Of a stretch of 64,000 nt of DNA, positions 20,952-30,967 are shown piece after piece (position 1 is the first letter of the stretch; every line of letters starts with the position of its first letter). The notes beneath the pieces are model-generated. The model did not search any database. It worked only from the letters and a program-made list of their open reading frames with translations, and was not told where the DNA came from. Source of the stretch: Poa pratensis (Eukaryota; Streptophyta; Magnoliopsida; Poales; Poaceae); assembly GCA_947311845.1 (NCBI GenBank), contig CAMZMU010000048.1, forward strand, positions 24,508,431 through 24,572,430, in the 5' to 3' direction. A program made the position numbers and the translations under genes.

Positions 20952-23900
20952 ATGGAACACGGCAGAGACGAAAATCAGGAAAACATCCTCGAGGATATGA
21001 ACCGCGGGGAAGATGTTGGCGATGTCACCTCGCAGTTTCTGAACAACTCCGGTGAGGGAGATGAATCTCTCAACCGAAGGGACGGCTCCGGTGAGGTAGA
21101 AGCCGACGGCTGGGGTGAGGGAGAAGCCGGCGGCTTCGATGAGGGAGAAGCCGAGAAGGGAGAAGCCGAAGGCTCCGGTGGAACATTAAATGTTGCAAAC
21201 TCCGGCGAGGTGCATATATATATTAATTAATTAAGCCTATGCTGTCTATATACATATATTAACACTCTTTCTTCTTTTAGCCCTCCGGATCGAGCAAATC
21301 TTCTGTAAGGACAAAATGAGGCCCAGCCAAAAAGTTGGGTGACCATGAAAGGTACAGGATCGAAAAAGTCGCTGAAGACGGCACACCGATTGCTCCCCCT
21401 GATGTTGCAAAAAAAAATTGTAAAGCAATGCGGAGTTATTGTTAGGGACAACATCCCGATCACCGTTCGAGAATGGCATAAGCCAAAGGCGGGAGGAATA
21501 AGATATGTCGGCGACAAAGGCAAAGAAAACCTTTGGAAAAAGCTCATGGTTAATTTCACCCTGCCGGCACCAGAGGTGGATCCAGATGAGGAGGATCCAA
21601 ATGAGGCAGAAAAGATTGCCCAGCAAAAAAATATCATAGAGCAAAAAGTCAAGGAGTGAGCTCTTAAGAAGATGGCCGAGCTATTCAAGAACTGGAAGAA
21701 AAGATTGCACAATGAGTTTGTCAAGAAAGATAAGATTCCGGACTTCAATAAAGGGTATGAGAAGATAAGAGATGAATGGGAAGAATTTGTGGCGTACAAG
21801 AAATCGTAGGAAGCTCAGATAATCTCTGGAAAAAATAAGGCAAATGCTGCTAAAAAGAAGTACCACCATACTATGGGGCCTGTTGGCTACGCCTTTAGCA
21901 TGCCTAAGTGGGAGAAACTTGAGGCCGACCTGCTGGCTAAATGGATCACTCCAGAGCCATACACATGGATCGAACGGGCAAGAAATTGGTTTTACGGGCA
22001 TGGGGGCACGTTGGACGCAGAAGGGAAGTGCATATATAACAGAACACACAAAGATAAGCCCCTACTACCCATCGAAGGCATTAGAAATGTAGTAAAGGAT
22101 GTTGAAGAGGGACGGTTCTGTCCCGATAGAGAGGATGACGAGCTCACACGCGCCCTTGGGAATAAGGAACACGACGGACGAACACGAGGCGTACCAGGCT
22201 CCAAGCCCAAGAAAATTGCGATTCCCGAGGACAGGAAGAAATTTCCTGATAGAATCCATCAGAGGAGAAAGGAAAGGGAGGCAATGGAAGCACGCGCTGC
22301 TGCAGACCGGCTGCGTAATATAGAAGAAAAATTAAAGCGGCAGCAGGATCAAATTGACGCACTTAGCCAGCAAGGTACTAGCGGCCAATCTCAGCGGCAC
22401 ATGGTAGAAGCTGCATGCGATGGTACCGGCGGCCCATCGAATCGGAAAAGCAGCGTGGCTTCCACGGAGCTTCAGGATGGTAATGATGACGCACTGACGA
22501 TGGCTCCTCTTCGTCGCTACCCAGTGGATGATATAACGGAGAGCACACCTTGTGAGCTACATGTGAAAGTTTTTAACTTAACCATGAAGGTGGCGGTCGG
22601 CTATGCCGTACCAATTGGACCTAAACCAACTTTCCATTTCTCTCCGGTTCCACATGGCTACGCTGTTGTCGGGGTGGATGAAGTGATGAAAGGATTTGAG
22701 GAGCTGAAGCTGGAACACCTGCAGGTGAAGATGGGGAGGTGGTTGAACTTGGAGAAGCCAAAAAAGGGACCATTCTATGGTCAAAGGAATTCATCGTGCT
22801 TCCAAACTGGCAGCCAAGGCCATCGACTCCTCACAGTAGCAATCCATCATCGCCGCCGCCTCACCAGTCTCCAGCGCAAGAGTCCTCTTCGCCGCCGCCG
22901 CCGCCTCACCAGTCTCCAGCGCAGCCGTCTCCGCCGCCGCGTCAGTCGTCTCCGCCCACTGAGGCTCAGCGTACCACCGCTGGTACTATGAGGGGTAACC
23001 GATCACCGAAACGTAAAAGGTCGACCCTCCCAAAAGTACCTCATAAGAATCTTCCCATGAGACCTTACGACTATACGGAGGAGGAAAATGCCGCGATCGC
23101 AAATGCCCAATATAAAGTGTGGTTGGTTAACCGGAAGAAGCCGAAAGCGCCAGAGTTCCTCGCCACCCCAGAAGAAAAAGTCGCCGTCTTCAAAATGCTG
23201 AAGACCCTTGAACAACCCCCGCCAAGGCTGACATCAGACTATGACCGCTCTATTCGCAAGTCGGTTGAGGCAAATAAGCAGCGGTCGAAGAGTGGTAGTG
23301 CAAGCGGGAAATCAGCTCCCCAGCTCGGAGAACAGAAAAACCAGTCGTGCCCCCCGCTTAAAGTGTGCCGCGATCGCAAATGCCCAATATAAAGTGTGGT
23401 TGGTTAACCGGAAGAAGCCGAAAGCGCCAGAGTTCCTCGCCACCCCAGAAGAAAAAGTCGCCGTCTTCAAAATGCTGAAGACCCTTGAACAACCCCCGCC
23501 AAGGCTGACATCAGACTATGACCGCTCTATTCGCAAGTCGGTTGAGGCAAATAAGCAGCGGTCGAAGAGTGGTAGTGCAAGCGGGAAATCAGCTCCCCAG
23601 CTCGGAGAACAGAAAAACCAGTCGTGCCCCCGCTTAAAGTGTTTTCCAATACCGAGGTGGGGTCGAGCACAGGTGCAGTCGACGTCGATCCTGAGTTTGT
23701 TGCAATGTACGGAGAAGCGGCCTCTGCTCAGGGCATGTCTATTCCTCAGTACTTAGCGCAATTAGAAGTGTTCCAGGAAGTAGCATACAAATACCGGCAC
23801 GGGTATACTCTCGTCAAACCTGAGCTAGTCAATGGTCTACCAACAAAAATGCGAAGATTGCATAAGTGGTACATGCGAGACTCAAAGGAAGGGGAAAACT

Positions 23901-25081
23901 GGATCTACGTGGGATATAAAAACGAGCATTACGGGCATGGAAATGGCGTGGTAATGATTAAATTTTGTGAATTATTTCAGTTATACCAACAAGACGCAAT
24001 CGACAAATCTATCCTCAGTGCCTATTGTCTGTAAGTATTATTTCTGTAATTAAGTCTCTAGCTAGCTCAGCTCGTTCATTGCATGTATAATCTTACTCAT
24101 CACTATATTAATTATGCAGAATGAAGATTCTCCAATGCAAAAGAGGACAAATCTATGACATTGGGTTCATTGACCCATATTTCATTCATCAAAAAACTCT
24201 CCAAAGTCATTACATCGACACAGAGGATAACTTGGTAAGGGCGTTAAGGTTTTCCGAAACCAAAGGGGAAATACTATTTCCTTACAACTACGGGTGAGTG
24301 TTACTGTCTTGTACACATTCTATTTCGCTTACTCGATGTTAAGTGTATAATTGATGACTTATGCATGCGCAACTTCCACTTTATTCTGTTAATCATTAAA
24401 CCTGACAAAGGAGTAGTACAAGTCATGGAATCGAAACGTAAACCCCATGAGGAGTGGGCGGACATGCAGGAATGCCTCCAAGGGTAATTTCAATCATTAT
24501 GGCACTATATCGGCAACTTTCCGTTCATTCCCTGGTAGCAAGTAATTAATATATAACTCCTTTATTCATTTTCTTTGCCGGACAGGGCTTGGAAACGGTT
24601 CACCGCCAAGGCTAGGGGTATTTGGGAGCCGAAGCTTACATTTGAACCAATAAATGTAAGTACTACTAGCTAGAGCCGCGCATCTCTTTGATTCTAGTTT
24701 CAATACCATTATCATGTTTGATTATTATTTTGATTGAACTCTGTTCTCGTAAAGTGATTGAGGCAGGAACATGGGAATAATTTATGTGGATACTACGTTT
24801 GCGAGTTCATTCGCCAGACGACCCAAGAGACGGGCAGCCGGTACTTAGAACAACTTGAAGTACGTAAATAATATTCACAATTTTAGTTTATTGCCATCAA
24901 TTGTGTTTAGTTTCATTCATATATATTGACCCCTTCTTTAAATTAGATCGAACGGTTGCGGGACGGTCTTCTACCACAAGATCGCGTACGAGCAATTCAA
25001 GAGGAAATTGCGGGATTCTTAGATGCAGAGGTCCTAGATCCGAAGGGAGAATACTATCGGAAGGTTGAAATGCGAGTGTAA
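20952..25081 (+). pseudogene. TNPA-like CACTA gene with C-terminal Ulp1-type (C48) protease domain
   Basis: Exon 1 is 20952-21209 (acidic, ending at a GT). Exon 2 starts at 21281 and holds the TNPA-like body: VRDNIPITVREWHKPK, ERARNWFYGHGGTLD, DREDDELTRALGN, a coiled-coil stretch (RRKEREAMEARAAADRLRN), a DUF8039-type region (CELHVKVFNLTMKVAVGYAV) and a Pro-rich linker. Later exons (about 23624-24032, 24120-24293, 24373-24482, 24585-24656, 24769-24859, 24949-25081) form a cysteine-protease fold with FHFILL (His) and NNLCGYYVCEF (Cys). The usual Asp position reads VMES. Breaks: in-frame stops near 21318, 21657 and 21807, a frameshift in an A run near 21415, a frame change near 22790, a 277-bp tandem duplication, and loss of the acceptor AG before 24373. 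Confidence 0.9.
23091..23643 (+). repeat. 277-bp tandem duplication inside the TNPA-like gene
   Basis: 23091-23367 is repeated at 23368-23643 with only a one-base loss in a C run near the end. Since 277 is not a multiple of three, the duplication alone breaks the frame. The near-identity means it is recent relative to the other damage. Confidence 0.95.
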
Positions 25082-25489
25082 AAGAGATGTATATATGCAT
25101 GAAACTCGTGTGTACATGTAATATGTTCGACCAAGCACGACGAATGAGATGTGTGTAATATATTCATGACGATGATGTGTAATAGTGGTTCCTTCATTAA
25201 TGTATGTAGTACCATCGAATTGAGTGCGAGATGGAGAGCCGGCGAGTGAGAGATGAGCCGGCGAGTAGTACCTGCACAGAAATATCAAAGCTTGGCCTCG
25301 ATGAGCCGGCGAGTGAGAGATGGAGAGCACGTCGGCGATGCGAAGAAGAGGGAGACGACGGAGGCACCGGCGAGAGGAAGAGGGGGTGGATGGAGGCGCC
25401 GGGCGACGGGACAAAGAGAAGTGGCCCAAATAAACCCTAAACCCTAAATACAAAATCATTGTTCAAAAAAAATTACAAAATCAAAACAT

Positions 25490-25670
25490 CAGTCCCGGTT
25501 CGTATTACGAACCGGGACCAATGAGTCCTCCCCCCACTCGCTGCAGAACAGGCCACGTGGACCCCCATTGGTCCCGGTTCGTGGCCGAACCGGGACCAGC
25601 ATTAGTCCCGATTGGCCAGTCCCGGTTCGGGAACCGGGACTGATGGCCCAACCGAACCGGGACCATAGGG
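25490..25670. repeat. Right subterminal repeat array of the large CACTA
   Basis: Alternating CGAACCGGGACC and GGTCCCGGTTCG units immediately inside the right terminus, mirroring 12570-12790. Confidence 0.9.
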
Positions 25671-25686
25671 GTATTTTGTACTAGTG

Positions 25687-26017
25687 GAGGGACACAGATG
25701 GAAGCAGTCCCATGCAGGTGACATGCACGCACGGCACCAGCACCATGCACCTACAGTAGCAATCCTATGGCTTCACGGGAGCCATGGAGCACTGAACCCG
25801 CCGCGCGCCGAGCAGCTACGTGACGCTGAACGGGGATGGGTTCGAGCTAGCACGACGAAGCGTTGGATGGGCAGGGGCGTACGATGCCGCGTGGGCCCTC
25901 GCTTCCGTGGCATAGCGACTCAAACAAGCAAACAATTTCATTACCGGCACAATCTCAAACTGGCAAAAAAAATATAAAACTGAGGACGTTAATGTTAGAA
26001 GAAATAAAAGTTCAGGG
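25687..26017. other. MULE interior, right part
   Basis: Moderately GC-rich DNA between the CACTA end and the MULE right terminal repeat. No recognisable gene. With 11881-12536 it makes the original short MULE interior; the two halves join at the duplicated GAG. Confidence 0.5.
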
Positions 26018-26164
26018 GGTGTTTTAGAAAAGTTAACTGTTGCCGTAACGGAATGACTAATGTGCACATTGTCGCAACTTACTGACCAATAATTAGTATT
26101 TTCTGAGTTGGTGACCAATCCGCTCGTGTGTGACAACTTAATAGACCGCACAGGCCTTTCACTC
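26018..26164 (-). repeat. MULE right terminal inverted repeat
   Basis: Inverted partner of 11733-11880, followed immediately by the second CAACTCCGC target copy. Confidence 0.88.
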
Positions 26165-26213
26165 CAACTCCGCACACGGTTCCCATCCCCAATAATTCCA
26201 ACTCGACCGCACC

Positions 26214-26221
26214 TATAAATA
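26214..26221 (+). promoter_or_regulatory. TATA box of small gene copy 2
   Basis: TATAAATA, in the same context as 712-719. Only about 49 bp of original promoter remain between it and the MULE end; everything upstream is now transposon. Confidence 0.65.
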
Positions 26222-26309
26222 CGCGCATGTGTGCACACCTAAACATTCACCCAACCAGAATAGCTCAAGCCTTCATCCTCCTTGTAGCCAAATCTCTCTA
26301 CTACTCTAC

Positions 26310-26558
26310 ATGGCTTCCATGGGATTTAGCTACGCACAAATACATGTGAGGCAAGAGAAGGTCCGGAGGAGGATCAGCGAGAAGGCTGCGGCAACAACGG
26401 CGATGAACAAGTCGATGACCGAAGAAGAAGAGAATAAGAAGAACAAGAGTGCTGAAGAGGAGAAGGCGGCTCGCGACTCACGGACCGCCGGGAGGGTTCA
26501 CCCATGCACATCTTCCACGGCAGCAGCGGCGTCGTCGCCAATGGGTGGGCACCGTTGA
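26310..26558 (+). CDS. Small unrecognised protein, 82 aa (copy 2)
   Basis: Paralogue of 807-1055 with the same start, length and stop. Differences: one Lys/Arg swap, several Gln/Glu/Lys swaps in the charged middle, one Thr/Ala and one Phe/Ala. The first 19 residues (to KVR) and the last 25 (from RDSR on) are unchanged. An upstream in-frame ATG at 26229 lies in the leader and has no counterpart frame in copy 1, so 26310 is the better start. AATAAA occurs at 26692. Expression may have changed, since the MULE replaced the distal promoter. Function unknown. Confidence 0.6.
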   Translation: MASMGFSYAQIHVRQEKVRRRISEKAAATTAMNKSMTEEEENKKNKSAEEEKAARDSRTAGRVHPCTSSTAAAASSPMGGHR

Positions 26559-26759
26559 AGTTGGCCGCCTACAGGCCACAGAGCAAAAATATCCGTGCAG
26601 AAGTCATCTTTAGGACATGATGAGGTTGGATGGGAGTGTAGTTTGGGGTTGTAATTATTCTGATTTCCTTCCTCTATTGTTCCACCAAGGAAATAAAGCT
26701 GTTTTTTCTTTAATGAAACGGGCCACTAAAGTTGCTGTTCCACTAGGGAAATAAAGCTG

Positions 26760-27172
26760 GTGTCCCACTAACGGTGTCTCATGATCGATCTAGTGTATGC
26801 GCTTTGCACTTGGTATCCTTTTCATGTGAGCATGCAACATTAAAATACAGAAAAAGGGCATTTGGAACCAAGACGTACCAATGTACCATGCGTGGAACTA
26901 ATTTGTGGTAAAACAATATCGATTATACTTTTATCTACAGTTCATGCTCAATTTCGAATCTGATGCGTCCTATGGAACGCTTTTTGCATCCTTGTACAAG
27001 AACCACTTTCCTTCCATTCCCCGACATTATATATATATACAAGACAATGGGATGGAGAAGATTGGCAGTGCCAATAAGACGGTGCAAACTGTTGTTCCAA
27101 GTGAAACAGGAATCAGCCACGGCATGTTCAACTTTTGTGGATTCTTACTGTTGGAAAGGTGGAACAAGTTAC
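26760..27172. other. No gene seen
   Basis: About 410 bp between the end of small gene copy 2 and the LINE. It has no counterpart in unit 1, so it was either gained by unit 2 or lost from unit 1. No element ends are visible. Confidence 0.4.
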
Positions 27173-27363
27173 TTTTTTTAGAAAAGGGGGTCCCGGCCTC
27201 TGCATCAAAGTGATGCATACGGCCTTCTTTATTACTTATTACGAGAATATAAAAATCTGTTACATCACAAGGAACACTTAGGGTCGAAACAAGTATCACC
27301 CAATGTAAAAACTGAAATATAAAAGCAACTTCATAGCGCTATTCTCTTCTCAAAACGCCAGCC

Positions 27364-30300
27364 CTATCGGTTGAAGAAGTCCTTGGCGACCGTCTCCAAT
27401 CGGGTACATCCAGAATCCAAGACCTGGCGGAGCTCCACTGGTTGGAGATAAGACCATGAATGGATCCAATGCGTAATCAAAGGTATAACCTGCAAAAAAG
27501 ATGGTTTCTTTGGCTTATTAAAAACAAAGTCATTCCTCACATTCCACATAGCCCATAAAACCGCGCACATTCCCACCCTAATCAATTTTAGCTCTTTCTT
27601 TTCTATGCCATGCAGCCAATTCCCGAAAAAGTGAGCAATGTTTTTAGGTGGTGTAATATTATACGCTATATGTACCATTCGCCACACTATTTTAGCAAAT
27701 GGACATTCAAAAAATAGATGTTGGATTGACTCCTCAGAGTCACAAAAGGAGCAGCACTTGTTGCCATTCCAATTCCTTTTAGCAAGATTATCTTTTGTTA
27801 AAATAACTTTTCGGTAGAGAAACCACATAAAAATCTTGATTTTTAGCGGTACCTTTATTTTCCAAATATACTTCTTTAGAAACCTAGTATGACCATTCAT
27901 AAGATCCAAATACATAGACTTGACTGTAAAAACACCTGAATTAGTCAAGCTCCACACAAACTTATCAGGTTCTACCGACAGATTAATGTCCATGAGTCGA
28001 TTAACTAAATGTAACCATTGTTCCCACATGTCCCCTGAGAGATTTCTTCTAAAAGTGTTATTTAAAGGTTGAGTTAGAGTGTTAGCCACCAAAACTTGTT
28101 TTCGGTTGGCTATATTGTACAATGAAGGATATTGTTGAGCTAGTGGCACATCCCCTAGCCAAGTGTCCTCCCAGAACCTTGTGTTCATCCCATTACCAAT
28201 TACAAAGGAGCCTCTTTGGAAGAAATCTTCCTTCACTTTCATCAAACCTTTCCAAAAAGGGGAGTCTAAAGGTTTAGCTGTGACTTGAGACAGCGTCTTG
28301 GAATACAAATATTTGTTACGCAAAAGTTCCTGCCACACCCCTTGTTCATTCATGAGTTTAAACAACCATTTGCTAAGCAAACATTTATTCTTGATATCTA
28401 GCACCTCAATCCCGAGCCCACCCTGATCTCGTGGTCTGCAAATAATATTCCACTTAGTGAGGCGATATTTCTTTTTATGTTCATCACTCTGCCAAAAAAA
28501 CCTTGATCTATAGAAGTCTAGCCTCTTCCGGACCCCCTTTGGGATCTCTAGAAAAGATAACATAAACATTGGCAAGCTAGTGAGAACCGAGTTTATAAGA
28601 ATCATTCTGTCCCCGTAAGATAAAAGTTTACCTATCCAACTGCTTAATTTTATCTCAAACCGATCTTCAATCGGTTTCCATTCACCATTTTTCAATTTTC
28701 TAAAATGAATCGGAATCCCCAGGTATTTGAAAGGAAAAGTTCCAGACTCACATCCGAAGAGCTGCATATATTGTATTTCGACTAGTTTGGCTTGTCCAAA
28801 ACAGTAGAGCTCACTCTTGTGGAAATTAATTTTAAGCCCCGATAATTGTTCGAAAAGACAAAGAATCAACTTCATATTCAAAGCCTTAGCAATATCATGT
28901 TCCATGAAAATAATGGTATCATCCGCATATTGGAGAATAGAGACTCCCCCCTCAACTAGATGAGGAATAAGTCCCCCAATTTGACCATCTTCCTTAGCTC
29001 TATTTATCAGAATAGCTAGCATATCCGCAACCACATTAAAAAGAATTGGAGAAAGTGGGTCGCCTTGCCTAAGACCTTTTAACGTTTGAAAATTATGCCC
29101 GGTGTCATCATTCACTCTTATACCCACACTCCCTCTACTAATAAACTTCTGAACCCAAGTACACCACTTTGGATGAAAACCTTTCATCCGAAGAGCTTGT
29201 AGGAGAAAAGGCCATTTTACCTTGTCATAGGCCTTTTCAAAATCTATTTTAAGAAGGAAACCATCCATTTTTTTCCTATGAAGTTCATGGATCGTTTCAT
29301 GCAGCACAACAACACCTTCTAAAATATGCCGTCCAGGCATAAATGCCGTTTGAGTTGGCCTTACCACCGTATGTGCCACCTTAGTGATCCGGTTGGTAGC
29401 CAATTTAGTGAAAATCTTGAAGCTTACATTAAGCAGACAAATGGGTCGGTATTGCTGAATCTTAATCGCATCTTCTCTTTTTGGCAGAAGGATAATAGTG
29501 CCAAAATTTAATTGAAACAGTGGTAAACTTCCCTTGTGGAATTCACCAAACAGTTCCATTAAATCTGTTTTTATAACATTCCAACACTTTTGGTAAAATT
29601 CTGCCGGAAAACCATCCGGTCCTGGCGCTTTATTTTTTTCCATTTCAAAGATTGCATCATGAACCTCCTGTTCCGAAAAAAGTGCTATCAAAATGCTATT
29701 TTCCTCCTCCGACAATTGAGGAACATCCTCTACAACCGATTCTTCCATTGAGAAGAAATTACTGTCCGGCGCCCCAAACAATTTTTTGTAAAATTCGGTG
29801 ATATATACTTTTAAATTCTCATGACCCACCACAATTCCTTCATCTTGTTCAAGTTGGAAAATCCTTTTCCTTCTATGTTTCCCATTTGTGATCAAATGAA
29901 AATACTTAGTGTTATTACCTCCCTCTTGAATATGCTTCACCTTAGCTCTTTGTGCCCACTTGGCCTCCTCATCCCTTCTAAGTGAGGAAATTTTATCATT
30001 TGCAGCTTTTAGCTCGCATTTCTCCATATCATCCAGGGGAAAACTCTCGGCCTTAGCCTCTAGTACCTCAATAATTTGCAGAAGTCTATCCCTTTCTTTT
30101 TTATAAACCCCACTTAGATTTTTTGCCCACCCCCTAAGGAAACTTCTCAGGTGACGAATCTTGTTTTGCCACCTTTCCATAGGAGAGCGTCCACGATTAA
30201 CCGAATTCCACTCCCTAGCAATTAGATCGACAAAACCCTCTTGACGAAGCCAGGATAACTCAAACAAGAAAGAGGACTTGTTTCCACGGTGAGCTTGTTC

Positions 30301-30967
30301 ACCGGAATCAAGTAATAAAGGAGTATGATCTGAACCTGCTCGTTCCAACGCCCTAACCGTCACTAAAGGAAATTTTTGCTCCCACTCCACATTTGATAAA
30401 ATCCTATCTAGCTTTTCATACGTAGGTGTGTCCCTACGACTAACCCAGGTGTATTGTCTACCGGACAGATGAATTTCTTTTAGCTCGAGACTCTCAATAA
30501 TTGCATTAAACAAAAAAGGCCATCTAGAATTAAAGTTATCGTTGCTTTTGTCCTCCTTTCTACGAAGGATATTGAAATCACCCCCGATCAGCATTGGTTT
30601 AGACCCCTGCTCACAAATCCGTACAAGCTCCGCTAAAAAATCTTGTTTGTGTTCGTCCTGAGCCGCTCCATAAACTGTTACTAAAGACCATTCAAAACCG
30701 TCCCCCTTTGAGGTAAGATCAAACTTGACGCACCTATCCCCGTTATTAACCCCTTTAACCGAAAGAGTTTGTAAATTGATACCGACAAGGATACCGCCTG
30801 ACCTCCCTTGTGGTGGTAGACAGTACCAAGCGAAGTCCAAAAAAATTATCCCGCCCTGTCTCTTGAATCGCAAAGAAATCTAACTTGTGATCTCTTATTG
30901 ATTCATGAATGTACCAATGTTTCGCCGTGTCTCCAAACCCATCACAGTTCCAAAAGCACCCTTTCAT
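27364..30967 (-). pseudogene. LINE ORF2: endonuclease and reverse transcriptase, one frameshift
   Basis: Starts at 30967 (MKGCFWNCDGFGDTAKHW), 14 nt after the ORF1 stop. The APE-type endonuclease has AIQETGRD, LIGGDFNILR and GSDHTPLL. The reverse transcriptase follows with FRP-type blocks, KIDFEKAYDKVKW, LRQGDPLSPILFNV and the catalytic YADD near 28918-28930. A zinc-binding zf-RVT domain is at the C-terminus (CCSFCDSEESIQHLFFEC). The only damage seen is a frame change in a run of seven A's (30839-30845) inside the endonuclease; from 30873 the next 1,169 codons are open. It is thus close to intact, possibly active until recently. A base-calling error in the homopolymer would restore one frame. 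Confidence 0.92.

Larger units (their letters stand above)
12537..25686 (+). mobile_element. CACTA (En/Spm) transposon, 13.15 kb
   Basis: Left end CACTAGTAGAAAATGAGG; right end (read inward) CACTAGTACAAAATACCCC. The 3-bp TSD is GAG on both sides (12534-12536 and 25687-25689). Both subterminal regions (12570-12790 and 25490-25670) hold arrays of GGTCCCGGTTCG and its complement. The body carries a TNPD-type transposase gene, a minus-strand ORF, a plus-strand ORF and a TNPA-like gene with a protease domain. Both transposase genes are broken, so the element is now defective unless helped by relatives. Confidence 0.96.
11733..26164. mobile_element. Non-autonomous Mutator-like element (MULE) with nested CACTA
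   Basis: Left end GAGTAAAACGCTCACGCGG; right end (reverse complement) GAGTGAAAGGCCTGTGCGG. The inverted repeats extend about 145 bp at roughly 80 percent identity. The flanks carry a perfect 9-bp TSD CAACTCCGC (11724-11732 and 26165-26173), diagnostic of the Mutator superfamily. Unit 1 has the empty site at about 670. Without the nested CACTA the element is only 1,282 bp, with a GC-rich interior and no transposase. It inserted in the promoter of small gene copy 2, ending 49 bp before the TATA box. Confidence 0.94.
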
